Below are positions 36,232 to 47,563 of a stretch of 64,000 nt of DNA, in pieces. This DNA comes from Oreohelix idahoensis (Eukaryota; Mollusca; Gastropoda; Stylommatophora; Oreohelicidae): contig JAMPIV010012229.1 in NCBI GenBank assembly GCA_024509875.1, positions 248,001 through 312,000 on the forward strand. The letters run 5' to 3'. The position numbers and the translations under genes are program-made. Within the stretch, counting starts at the first letter, position 1, and every line of letters begins with the position of its first letter. The notes beneath the pieces were generated by a model. That model was not told the DNA's origin. It saw only the letters and a list, made by a program, of their open reading frames with translations, and did not search any database.

Positions 36232-38726
36232 GGGGTTGTCGTAGATTTTTGATAGGAGAATTAAGACTTGGGTTGGTCCCTTCTGAATAGATTAGAATGA
36301 GTGAATGCCACAGTGAGAGATGATGGTAGAAATAGATTTCCACGAGTGAGATGGTAGAATGTGACAGAGGCTGTCTCTGAGATCGAGAAATCTTCTCTCT
36401 CTCTCACCTATCTTCTACGACAGATTTAGAGTAGTCGGACAGTCTAACACCTATACATATATTAATATATATATATTACCACTCACGTACACACACACAA
36501 TTGACGACAGTGAGACACCCAGACGTGGGAAAACTATAACAATGATTATATAGATATTTTGGAACGAAACTGACCGACATGCTGGAATAATTATTGAGTA
36601 GTTTAATTATCATAACAAACTTCTCTCACAACATATAAAAGTACATCAAAGCATATACAGAAAATCATTTAAAAAAATCAAGGAATGCTACAAGAATGAT
36701 AGCCCCGTTGGTATGATCATTCCCCTCGATGTATAGCTCACAGTCCCGTTAGAAGACAGCGATAGCCCCAAAGAGACACAGATACATATGATTTGGTCTA
36801 ATATTTCCCCCTTTTAAGGTATGGACAGACTTGATTTCTCTGCTCTATTTTAAGGGAAATATGGTTAGCAATACTTGCATAAAGAAAGTTAAGACAGCAA
36901 AATGAGTGCCAAATTACAACAATAAAGAAACACTCAGACCTGTATTCACTCTATTTACTCAGCCGTGGCCACGTGCACTCTTGCATACTTACAGCTTTGT
37001 TAACAGCATCTGGAAACATAATTTTTAGGACATTCACATACAGAATCGTCAATGGCAGTCTTTGACCAAGAAATCCCCAGTTCCAAAAAGACGGGTTGAA
37101 TTCTCTGCTTCCGGGAACGATTCCTTGGGTGTTCTTATTTTTCGGATGTCTGTTTAGGTCACAATAAAATTGTCCAGGCACGAACATTAACAACGAGCAC
37201 AGTGTCAATAGCTTAGGTTTCTAGAAATGAGGAATGTCAGATCGGTGTCTACTTTCAGGAAAGGACTATCTTTGGTCACCACACCACTAGTGAAAACTCC
37301 GTCGGAATGTTACTGACGTTAATATATTACTTGCCACATAGGTTAAAAATGTACTTGAGTTGTTTCTCAGGAAGAATTAAATATGGCGCGGTAGGCCTGT
37401 TACTTCATTTAACCTATAGGGTATTTGTAAAGATTATGCACCAAGGCTTTCAAGGAAAATGTTTTAGTTCTTCACAGATATCACTCATCAGTACTTAACG
37501 CTGGCAAAGTTAGGGTTAACCCCAGTATTCACTGAATAAAGGAAAAAACACATATAAAATAATTATACATACTAGGTACTCGTTATAACTTACATTTTTA
37601 AACTGCAAGCGTACAGCTTGACTTATCATTTAAAACTTCCCGTAAAATAAGTTATATACATAAAATCAATCAACATGAATTAGGAATACTTACGTATCCC
37701 GTCAATACTCACTGATGTAGCATTCCAGTTATAAGTTAATTTTAAAATATATTCTCGTCTGATTATTTAGCAGTTAAATTTAATTCCTGATAGCTACCTG
37801 GTTTTAAGCTAGAAATTATACTTTATTCTGCTTTCCACTGAAACACGTCACTAGAAAATAATACAGACTATATTTTAATTAATCTGCACAAAAATCTAAT
37901 TAGGGAGATCAGCGATTTAACACTTTAAACACTTCACAAACTTACTAGATATCTAATATATAATATTTACCTCCGCACAGAACTACAGATTAATACCACG
38001 AACTAGAATCATTTAATATTATGGTAGTCTAGAACTCGGCAAAATGTTGCCCAGAAACTAAAGACTTTTCAATACGCAAGATATTTTTCTAGCCTGGCGA
38101 TCTGTCTACTGCAGATTTAGGAGTAAGAATGAAAATCTAGTTTCAAACTCTGGTTAATATCTTAAACCCGACAAAGGGTCCCAACTTATTTCGCAAAACG
38201 AAATAATCTCCCATTTCCGTCTTAAACACCTTACATTTAACACTTCCCATTACTAGAGGTTTGCCATAACTGACACTTCTCGTCTTCACACCTCACGCTG
38301 ACCAGGGCCAACAGTGAGTGCCGTGTCAGATGGGATTTCCAGACAAATCTCTCAAACTGCGTCTAGGAGATGTCGGTTATCGCGCCTCACCTGAGCGCTC
38401 AGCCGATGCAACTCGTTGTGGCAGGTGAAAATGCAGACGATATGCCGCCTATAAGTCTTGCGAAAGCGAATATTCACAGTTTACGTCTACAACGCAATAA
38501 CCTCCCGAGCCTGGCATCTACGTAATAACATCACTAGTGCGTTTCTAAATGAGAACAGACACTCGGCGAAAGTTTGAATGGGAAAATAGTAATGTTTAAG
38601 TCGCAAACGAACGAATGCGAAAATATACAAAAAGGATAAAAGAGTGATAATAAGGTAGAGGACACGTGTAGAGAAAGAAAGGAAAATAGACAATTTATTG
38701 ATCATAAAACTCTCTGTGACAGGGGT
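36232..38726. mobile_element. LTR element D copy 2 (36237-38721), 5-bp TSD GGGGT
   Basis: The element starts TGTCGTAGATTTTTGATAG and ends CTCTCTGTGACA (TG...CA); GGGGT flanks it at 36232-36236 and 38722-38726. At 2485 bp it matches D copy 1 along its length: GGTCCCTTCTGAATAGATTA, ATAGATATTTTGGAACGA, GGTAGTCTAGAACTCGGC and TTTATT-ATCATAAA near the end. It lies within a LINE A fragment whose halves rejoin across it. No retroviral-type coding frame is present. A solo LTR of a long-LTR family is the best reading. Confidence 0.82.
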
Positions 38727-39205
38727 CCAACACAAAAATAAGAATCTTCAACTCAAATGTCACAGTCAACCCTAATGTGTGACACTGAAACATTGAGAAT
38801 AACAAAAACTACATCTAAATAGCTACAGACTAAGATAGATGGATTCTTGCGTAGAATAGAAGGATTAAAATGATAAGACAAAAGTCACCAATGTGGAACT
38901 GATGGCAAGAATCAGACAAATTTCAATGGAGGGAGCAAGAGATGAGAAAGAAGCTGGCAATGAATAGGACACATATTAAGGAAACCCGTTGATAGAGTTA
39001 CAGGGCTTTCTTTTTTCTGGAACCCCCCGGGTTTAGAGAGGCAGAGGTAGACCACAAACACACGGAGAAGAGAACTGGAGACAGAAGTTAAACTGATGAG
39101 GAAGATTTGGAAAGAACAAGCTGATTGCATGTGACAGGAGGACTTGGCATGTGTTTGTTGAAGGCTTATACTCTTTGGATAGCTGAAGAGTATTGATTGA
39201 TTGAT
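38727..39205 (+). pseudogene. LINE A fragment, right part, with ATTG tail
   Basis: The sequence resumes at CCAACACAAAAATAAGAATC (equivalent to 61242 of the reference copy) and runs to the 3' end GTTGAAGGCTTATACTCTTT, then (ATTG)n. Stops and indels throughout. Confidence 0.82.
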
Positions 39206-39384
39206 TGATTGAAAGAAGAATGAATGTAAGACGAACTTTTGCAGAAATATCATTCTATTTTGCCCAGACACATGACGTGCTTTTGTACAAGCATCTTGTA
39301 CTGGGATTTTTCATGAGTGCCTGAAAATATATCTTTATGTGTGTGTAATATTTATCTACTGTTTACAGGCCTTGGGTTTCCCTT

Positions 39385-39655
39385 CTTTATGTTTTTTTTT
39401 TTTTAACCAGCGGCACTTGGGCTTTCAGCCCTTCGGCCCAGTGACATGTCATTGCGAGGCTGGGAAGCCTGTGGAATTTCCTTCCAACCCGGTCAGGAGC
39501 TTCGCTCCTTCCCATCCACAGAGCCGTTCAATCTCAGGAGCCGTTCAGGTTATTCAATCAAAATCCCGGTCAATGACACTCTTTCAAATGCTCACGCCCG
39601 GGCTTGAACCTTGAACACCTGATCGCCAGCGCAATGTGGTAACCATTACTTTATG
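39385..39655 (-). mobile_element. tRNA-derived SINE copy 3 (39392-39648), 7-bp TSD
   Basis: CTTTATG occurs at 39385-39391 and 39649-39655; the unoccupied site is at 34558-34564. Minus strand. The head lacks the first bases (it starts TAATGGTTACCACATTGCGC), so it is slightly 5'-truncated. B box GGTTCAAGCCC. Poly-A tail of about 12 (T run at 39392-39404). Confidence 0.93.
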
Positions 39656-39706
39656 TGTTTAATCCTTAAGAAGCGTATGCTTGTACGCGTTTTATTAATG
39701 GTTGTT

Positions 39707-40081
39707 TGTTGTTCTTTATTTCTTTTTTCGTACGCCCGCTATTACTCGAGGCGAAATCTCAGGTTATTATGTCTTACCTGAGACTGATTTTACGTGAGTA
39801 TCCCTTTTGTCTTGCACAGAGACAGGTGTTCCTCGCCATTCAGGCAGATACGCGCTGATTTCGGAGGCACCCATTAGAGCTGGGTCGGCTCAGGAGCCGC
39901 CAGTCCCTGGTCGACGACACTTTTTCAAATGTCTCGCCAGGGCTCGAGTTAATCCAGTCCAAATCCCGGTCGACGAAAAATCGTCAAATGTCCTCGCCCG
40001 GGTTTGATCCTGGGTCAAACGGTCGCCAGCGCAGTGTGGTAACCACTACGCTAGCGCGGCTCCCTCTGTTGTTCTTATTTC
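39707..40081 (-). mobile_element. tRNA-derived SINE copy 4 (39723-40066), about 15-bp TSD
   Basis: TGTTGTTCTTTATTTC (39707-39722) and TGTTGTTCTTATTTC (40067-40081) flank it; the unoccupied site is at 34490-34505. The head GGGAGCCGCGCTAGCGTAGT and B-box-like GGATCAAACCC are shared with the other SINEs, but the 3' half (39727-39890) is different, so it is a separate subfamily. Tail CGAAAAAAG on minus. Confidence 0.9.
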
Positions 40082-40493
40082 GTACTCGCTACTAGGTAGT
40101 CTGTCGCGGTATTTTTATATTTTTATTTTATGGAGCCTACCATTTACATTATCGAAACCTAGTAATGTCAAGAGATGGACAGGAAAGAGTCTATCAGAGT
40201 ACGCCATCAAGAAAAGAGACAGCAGACGTTGGAGATCCATTGCAGCCGACATTCGAGTTATTATGGCCCTGGACACATCATTATTACAATTCAACATGGG
40301 ATCTGGTTTGTTTAACATATAATTTCATAGCAGGCAGAAATGTTTGATGTTTCTGTGTAATATCAGTTTATTGATCATGTTTCATGTAAATCTGATCGAT
40401 TCAAGTGAGGATATAACAATTTGTAAATAGGAAGTGACTTTTCAATAACATAAAAGTAACAGTTATGGTTTAAACCGCGTATTTAAAACATAC

Positions 40494-40664
40494 CTGCATA
40501 ATGATTAGAAAGAGACGAACGCTACAGCATGAAGACATAGTGCAATATGCTATCAATTCCACCACTGAGGGAGTGTTGTACAGCCGACCACGTCTTCTAG
40601 GCTTGTGTGTTGAGGATAATTTCTCGGGGTGCAGATTTTGAGGCACTGTTGTATTCAAGTTTAT
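40494..40664 (-). CDS. 5'-most recognised exon of the CD20-like membrane protein
   Basis: The minus-strand acceptor (pyrimidine-rich, ending TTCTATACCGCAG) precedes ATA-AAC-TTG; the donor is ATTATGCAG/GTATGT. The exon is 171 bp, exactly 57 codons in phase 0. The first part is polar and basic (SSTHKPRRRGRLYNTPSVVE), as expected for a cytoplasmic N-terminus, and the end is hydrophobic with cysteines (CTMSSCCSVRLFLIIMQ), running straight into IIAGCAII of the 33474-33572 exon. An in-frame ATG lies at 40536-40538, but the coding-like sequence upstream and the acceptor suggest that the true start is in an earlier exon not identified here. The intron to the next exon is about 6.9 kb and holds LTR D and both nested SINEs. 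Confidence 0.75.
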
Positions 40665-40761
40665 CTGCGGTATAGAAATGGAATTATCTAGAAAGAATGC
40701 TACTTTATTAGAATCATTTTTGTTTTACAAAAAAGGTGCCATTATGCGTATCAATAAAGAA

Positions 40762-41130
40762 CGAACGAACGAACGAACTTTATTTTCGAAGGGTAAAGAA
40801 TTGGGCGCGTAGGCCCGTCTAACATTCTGCCCTTCCACTCTCATTAATCTTGCATACTATATCCTTTCATTCCCACATGATGCTTTAAGCATTAATTTAA
40901 AGGCATGCAACATTATAAAGTTACCATAACAGCATTCATTTACAGTATGCAATCATAATAAAAAATTGTTGTTGTTGTTGTTGTTGAAAACATGAAGAAG
41001 AGAACTGGCGACAGACGTAAGTCATGAAGAAGAAATCGAAAGACCCTGAGCTGATGGCACAGGACAGGAAGACTTATCATAAGTTTGTTGAAGGCCTATG
41101 CTTCTTGGGCAGCTGAGGAGTTAGGATGAT
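40762..41130 (+). repeat. Short microsatellites and a LINE A 3' fragment
   Basis: (GAAC)n at 40762-40779 and (TTG)n at about 40968-40986. From 40988 to 41125 there is a LINE A 3' end: AAGAGAACTGGCGACAGACG, AGTTTGTTGAAGGCCTATGC. Non-coding. Confidence 0.75.
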
Positions 41131-42006
41131 GATGCGTATCAATAATTTTATATGTAAAGTTATCTTACATTTATCAATCTCTTCCACCCCCCTAAAAAAA
41201 AAAAAGCATTTTGCGTCCTGGTCTAGTTCAATTTTGTGAGAAATCAGCCTTAGTAACTGTTTTGAAATACAACTGAAAGTGTTTTATTTACCCAAAAAAA
41301 TTACAACAGGTGTAAGTTTAAGTTAGACAATACAGAGGAGAGGTGTAGTAACAATAACATATTGCCAGACATGACAGAGTGGGTCATTGAAAGAAAGAAG
41401 AGTATGCGGCACACTAAGACATAAAAATTGATTAGTGGTACCATTTTCATAGGGGGCTGTTTGGCGGAATAAACAAGACCAAAAAAAAATGCTGTCTGAC
41501 AAACAAGACGATCCTCCCTGCAAGACTAATAGAAACACTGCAGAGACTGACTTTAAAATGCGGACGAATATAAACTTGTGCAAAAATTGGCAAGCTGATA
41601 AGGTGTGTTTAAAGCATTAAAATAAACACAAACACACACACGCCCGATTCGAGAAAATCAGAAACAGGAGATAAAAAAGCAAGGGGTTTATTCTCGATCG
41701 AGGTGAAGAAGGCAGTATCCGTAACACTGTATATGTTTGGTTTTAAAAAAAAAAGTCAAAGTTGGGAGCTGCTCTGGTGTGCGTTAACTACTATTAATCT
41801 TTTTCAAATTGGTTTGGGTACCACAGAGTGCACCCATTGAACATACCATATTGCACCACGCCACTTAGTAAGAATGATGACGTAAGACAATTGTCAAGCG
41901 TGACGTATGCTTGGTTTCAATGGTCTTTTGTATGAGACCGTCAAGGTGTCCAAAGTGTCCGGTGCTTTGTGTCTTTCTGTGGAATGATCATATATGTATG
42001 CTCATC
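41131..42006. other. No gene or element recognised
   Basis: The minus ORF at 41323-41583 has no recognisable motif and no splice phase that joins the 40494-40664 exon. AT-rich with a few A runs. Confidence 0.5.
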
Positions 42007-42720
42007 TGTCACGAAATACGTTCATTCTCTCTTTTTTTTTTTTGTCTTCACTACTCTCCTGCATTATTACTCTACCATTCCATTCACGTGCTAATTCTTC
42101 AAGTATTCGTTGTTTTCGCTTTCATCGTTCGAGGTTTTCTTATCACATCTTGTCACACTTCTCACCCACCCCTCTCTCTTGGTTATTTTCTCCTTTGTTA
42201 CCGGCGACGCTTAGCGAAGGAGCGAATTTACTACATTGACTTTTCTCTTATCGCCAGCTCCAGAAGGAGTAAGCGCCTACACTGAGTGACATTCCTATTG
42301 TTAACCCAGATTTTATGTCTGGAAAGTTACACGGAAACATGTTGTCGCATGATAAGGTGCTTGTTTGCAAACATGACAGGCGAAACGGAAGCAGCAATAC
42401 CTTATATGGTTATGGAGTTGAAAATCACAAGTACAGGGCAATATCTTATGTTGTTATGCAGAATGTTTTACGCGCAGGTAGTGGGCGACCCCTACCAAAA
42501 TCAAACACTTATTCGCATTTGGTTTTGCGTTTGAGATGCTAAGATAGACTGCTCCTGATTGGACTTCTCCTCTAAGTAGCAGCGTGCGAGTGTAGACGAA
42601 AATTTCGCTTTTTTTCTACAGCGTTGTAAGACTACTTCACTGACTTCCAATTTCGTCAAGATGAAATCATAGACAGCCAGGAACACTGAATAGTAGGGCC
42701 CAAATACAGGACAGGCCACA
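42007..42720 (+). repeat. Dispersed repeat I, copy 2 (LTR-like left end)
   Basis: Starts at TGTCACGAAATACGTTCATT and parallels 17442-18310, but without the extra 170 bp of that copy: ATCACATCTTGTCACACTTC, GCTTAGCGAAGGAGCGAATT, ACCTTATATGGTTATGGAG, GAAATCATAGACAGCCAGG. The shared sequence ends near GGACAGGCCACA. Confidence 0.68.
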
Positions 42721-44914
42721 GAATCCTTGTAGTTACCTCAGCCTTAATGCATGAGACGTGCTAAGCCACGAGACTTGACTTTTGTAGAGAAGTACAGTCA
42801 AGGTACTAATAGGAACCAATAGCGACTGAAGCAAACGCCAACTGACCCCACACCGGCCGTAGTTTTATTAATTTTTTCCGCTTAGACACTCCTCCCCCCC
42901 CAACCCAAAGGCGTGTCTGGCTTTTGACTTCGTTTCTGGTCCTCATTATAAATTCATTTCTCGGTCCTCAGTAGCCAGCGCTCGCCAGCATACGATAACA
43001 TTGCATAAAACACACCTGCGTGCATGTTTGTAGGACGCCAACCCAGGGGAATGTCCTCACACGTAATAGTGTTTTGACCACTCTAGCCGATGCACGGGCG
43101 GCAGCCTGAATAGGGTCCCTTGTAGTTGAGCGGCGCAGAAAATCAACCCTTTGAAAGCTGGATAACGTTAATGATTGCAGGGAATTTGGGTGTCTTTGAT
43201 GTAGATTCTAGACTAATGTTTATATTACTCGGGGTTGCGCAAGAAAGCAGAGCAACCCGAGCACCTGCACAAAGCACGCGAACGCAGATGGCCAGGTCAG
43301 TATCCCTTTCTACACTATATAGCCTGAAGGTTTTAACTGTCTTTACACTCGTTAACAAAACTGGACCCGAGGTGAATCCGAATGAGACACAGGCAATTGT
43401 GAGCTCGAGATTCGACCGTGTCGCTAAAAATCTTAGTATCTCGGGTCCCAGGTATCCCCCCACCCCCTACCCCCCACTGCTAAAACCAGCTGACTATAAA
43501 CACAAGCTGAGGGAATGCACAAACTCTCCTTCCTGTCTAACGTTTTTTTTCAGCAAGAAGAGTGTCAAATTGCCTGGCAACTATACGCACTTCGCTTAAC
43601 CCCGTTAAACGAGTGGTAAACTACTGAAATATCGATTTCATCGCAGTGTAGAACCAGCGACCGCAGCTTGACGTCACGTATTGTGCAGTATTGGTTTCCT
43701 ACTCGCCTATTTAGTAAAACGTCAGAGCGTTGTGGCATCCAGCATATCCAACAACACATCATCGCCAGCTTTAGTGAAATTATCTAACTGTTTTCTTGCA
43801 CGGAGTACGCAGTTCCAACAAAAAGTCTCAAACCAGACCCAACCGGATTACGCATCGAGTACGAGGCACGCCTGTTATAATTCGCAGCGCCGGATAAGAG
43901 CGTCAGTACAAAAAGATGCCCTGAGTTGACCTCGATTTGTTATGTTTATTGGTCAGTACGGACTCGGCATGTATTGGTGGTAAGAGGAAAGACAGAGTTA
44001 ATCTACAGCCTTTCTTGTTTTTTTTTTTGTTTTTTTTTGGTGTGAGAACGGCGTATGGATAGCGTCTTCAGTGGATTTAACATAAAAGACACTGACTTAA
44101 GTTACTTTGGATGTTTTTTCCACAAGAAGCGGAAGGATTGTTAACTCTTTGTTCATTTTCCCTGTCGGGCCTACTAGTTGGTTGTGTTCCTTGATGTATG
44201 AATTTATGTAATTGTTAGCTTTGTTATTTGATCAGTTATTGTTTGCTGAGATTTTTAAAATTTTTTTCTTCTATACAAGCTAAAGAGAACTTTAATAAAT
44301 GTTAACCTTTTTGGTAATGCGCTGTTCAAGACTTTCATCAATGCCTATTTAAGATCTTACTATTTCTCTATCTGTCTGTGAGAAAGAAGAGCGAGCGGAT
44401 GATACTTACGACTACATAAGTTGGAAAGAGTGATAGCGTTAATAGACCTCCTACCAGGTCGTCTTAAGTTCTCCCTAATTTCACACCTTATCTGTGTTTT
44501 CTACATAATTCTTAGAGTTCACTCACTTTGTCTTACTTGACAAATACTCTAAAATTACACACTCACGACGATCATCCGATGATGATAAATATCATCGCTA
44601 CTTTTTAATAAACAACTTTATTTTACATTGTTAAACTATAAGTGATTATTAAATCTGTTTATCTATAACTGTAAAGCTATGGTTGGATTAATCACTACTG
44701 AGTGAAGTGTATGTCTGCACCCAAATGACTCATATTGTTTTAACTACATAACCAGATAGAGCCATTAGATCAGAAGTTGCTGATTCACCTTCAGCTAGGT
44801 GCTCAGAAATTCGAGCAGAAATATATTACATCATAGAAGGGGCAGGAGAAGAATAAGTTCATGACAGCTTAGATGATTTCAGTTGTTATGCTTGCTTTTC
44901 TTTAAAATCCCTTA
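42721..44914. other. No element recognised; relatively GC-rich block 42.9-43.95 kb
   Basis: The 42.9-43.95 kb part is less AT-rich and has more CpG than its surroundings. ORFs on opposite strands (43126-43599 plus, 43143-43463 minus) overlap and neither has a recognisable domain. Because the block is 2-3 kb upstream of the first recognised exon of the minus-strand gene, it could include a promoter or 5' exon, but nothing specific shows it. It could equally be an unrecognised LTR. Confidence 0.35.
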
Positions 44915-45070
44915 AATAGAAGCATCATTCTTCTATTTTTATCTCTGTCAAGAGTAATCTTGAGCGAATGTTGATACATTTGAATACCCTCATCATTATA
45001 CTCTAAATTTGGCCATTGTTGGACCTCTACTGCGGAGCAGGGGAGACAATACCGGCACACCATCATAAGA
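44915..45070 (+). repeat. Dispersed repeat J, copy 2
   Basis: TAGAAGCATCATTCTTCTAT, GTCAAGAGTAATCTTGAGCG, CCATTGTTGGACCTCTACTG match copies at 31013 (minus) and 50414. Weaker similarity to 50100-50400 extends upstream. Confidence 0.65.
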
Positions 45071-47052
45071 TGTGGACGTGAGGACGTAAGTATCGAAATA
45101 TCATTGTGGATATTTATCATTTATACATCTACATCTATGTGCCTCGGCAGTTTTCTGAGCGTGGTTATCAGTGTGTTGTAAGGTTGAGAGTGGAAGTGTT
45201 TTCTTACTACCAGTTACCTAGATAAACTGGCCTATACCATCAACAAACGCACAACAAGAAACCGGGAACCATTACCCGCGACAGCCATTATAGGTCTCTG
45301 TTGTGGTACGCTTGTTGTGTTTGGACCAAGCTATACATTGCCATTTTATTTTGATTTCATTTAGTCTGTCTGATATTTAAGTTCATCGCAACAATTTTAC
45401 TAAAACTGTGAGGTCCTTTAATTCAAAGAAACACTTATAGCATGAACAGTCTAGCGCTATTCACATTTATTATGTACTTGTAATAATTCACTTCAGAATC
45501 TGTTTCATTCCGTTTTGACGCCTCTGAGTACGTAGTGGTAGAGGGGATAAAACACTTGTTTCTAGAGGCAAAGTTATCGGATTCTTCTTATTCGTACACT
45601 CTGAGATGTCAACTTGAATATATTCAAAGAAAGCAGTGGTCAGCTGGAGGCTATTTCTATCTCCATAGAGTTTATCCAGGAATGGTGCTGGTAAGGGCCA
45701 TATGCGCGTTCTCTGTTCCTCATTATTTTGGGCATCTTTGAAGCAGATGTTCAGTAGTCATTTTATTTGTGCCACAGTTACATTCATCGGTGGTTTCTAT
45801 CTTTAGCGTGTTGAACAGATTCTATGCCAGTCTGTTGCGGACCGTGCGCAGTTGTGACATTATTTTGGGTCGATCTCTGCTTCAATACGGCAGTAATCAG
45901 TTACATTTGTTGTACTGACTAATTACGTGCTTTTCAATGGTCGGTACCTCTTTCTTTCTCTGCTATATAGCAGATATTTTGTATTTTAAAACATTCTTTC
46001 ACTCCCTTCGGTGATAATTTGTCTTGTCTGTTTACCTGACCATCACTGCTAAGAGAGTAGACAGGTGATGCAATATTAACCGACAGTCATGTTGGAAAAT
46101 TTCGGGTGTGCCCGACATCAGGCTACGGTGTAGCATTAAAATCGCCCACCGCATTTGCTTAATCGCTGATAAGGCCAGGGTGCGTTCTTCGCCAAGATGG
46201 TAATACGCTGAAAGTTTGATAGCCACTACGGGAAGATAACTTATTTGTCAGCGCACAGGAATGACATAACCGTTTCCTGCACACCTTGAGGAAAGTAAGA
46301 TGTAATAGTAGGCATTTGCAGAGAAGGCAATCGGATGTTTTATTGCCATATATGGGAGAGATGACCTTTTGAATTACCCCTCCTAAACACGTATGTTTGA
46401 AACGACTTGAGCTCTGCTTAGCATCGTAACAAACAAATGCGGGAGAGGACAGGCAATATAACCTGACGTTTTTGCAGTTTTAAGACACTGTGATAATTCA
46501 CTCGTGCCAAGAAGATCATCAGACTGGCATGGTTAGAATCAGATTTCATGTATACCAGACCGGACTTTGTGGAACATCTTGAAGGACTTAAAGAGCCAGG
46601 AAAACCATTTTAATAAGGAAAACCGGGATCTGAGGAAACTGAAAACACGGAGTCATAGTGGGAATTCATTGTTAACGTAACAACACCCCGGAAACGTGTA
46701 AAAAGGCATCTGCTAGTGCCTTAACTTTATTCCTCTGTGAGCCAAGATTGGCGTAAGTTGTGCATTTTACATTCTATATTTTTCATTACTAACATGTAAA
46801 CTAATATGTACAAGGTATGTATCGCCATGTGAATATTAATATGTGAAAATTGTTAGTGGATGTCGAAGTCATTTGAGGCTGGCAACCTCAGCATATAGAA
46901 TGATGATTTCATGAACCACCACTGCAAGGGCTGGTGACTGCTTTATTGCTAGTTTCTTAAAGAGAACTAAATAACATACGTAGTCCCAAGTTCCATATGG
47001 AGCAGGGAGGGAAAGATGAAAGAAATGATGTACATTCTAATTATAATATTTA
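45071..47052. other. No gene or element recognised
   Basis: No repeats shared with the rest of the window and no convincing exon. A short plus ORF (45535-45741) and minus ORF (46032-46226) lack motifs. Confidence 0.5.
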
Positions 47053-47255
47053 CATTTTCAAACCAGTGTAAATGTCTATGTAAACATATTCACTTTAAAA
47101 ATAATGAAAGTTTTCAAGCTTTTCAACCAGTGCAGATGTAAATGAAAACATATTCAATCTATATTGTGAACATTTTTCAACCAGTATAGATGTAAATGAA
47201 AACGTATTCATTCTATATGGTGAACATTTTTCAATCAGTGTAGATGTAAATGTAA
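47053..47255. repeat. Degenerate tandem repeat, about 55 bp, four copies
   Basis: TTTTCAACCAGTGCAGATGT followed by AAATGAAAACATATTCA recurs with starts near 47053, 47128, 47171 and 47226, with variable spacing and substitutions. Confidence 0.8.
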
Positions 47256-47263
47256 ATTTTTTT

Positions 47264-47375
47264 TTCTTTAATGTAAAACTTGTGCCTCGTTTTGGCGAGG
47301 CGCGTCCCGTTCAACCTAGTCGGTTATATTAGGGCGCATGTCCAAATATTAAAGACCCTTAGGTCTGGGATTATA
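47264..47375 (+). repeat. Dispersed repeat K, copy 2
   Basis: Matches 1733-1835 and adds AGGGCGCATGTCCAAATATT between the shared blocks. GCCTCGTTTTGGCGAGGC forms a perfect short hairpin at its start. Confidence 0.7.
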
Positions 47376-47563
47376 GTAAATGTAAATATTTTCTATCTGT
47401 GCTATTAACGTTTTCATTTGAATGTAAAGTACATAAAAAGCTATTCAATTTAAATGTAAAGAAAGTTTTCTCTCGAGGGATTAAGCTTGATTCTCATCGA
47501 GGGTTAATTCTGAGGCAGATGGGATGGTGGAATAGGAAGATGGGGACACATAAGTATGTGTCG

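Larger units (their letters stand above)
39206..40276 (+). repeat. Dispersed repeat E, copy 2, carrying two SINEs
   Basis: Same repeat as 34311-34748 but inverted and interrupted twice, at 39392-39648 and 39723-40066. With both SINEs and their duplications removed, it collapses to the structure of copy 1. The end encodes VKRWTGKSLSEYAIKKRDSR-RWRSI in one frame. Confidence 0.82.

Noticed and set aside
43126..43599. 157-codon plus ORF
   Set aside because: Starts at TTG, overlaps an equally long antisense ORF and shows no domain.
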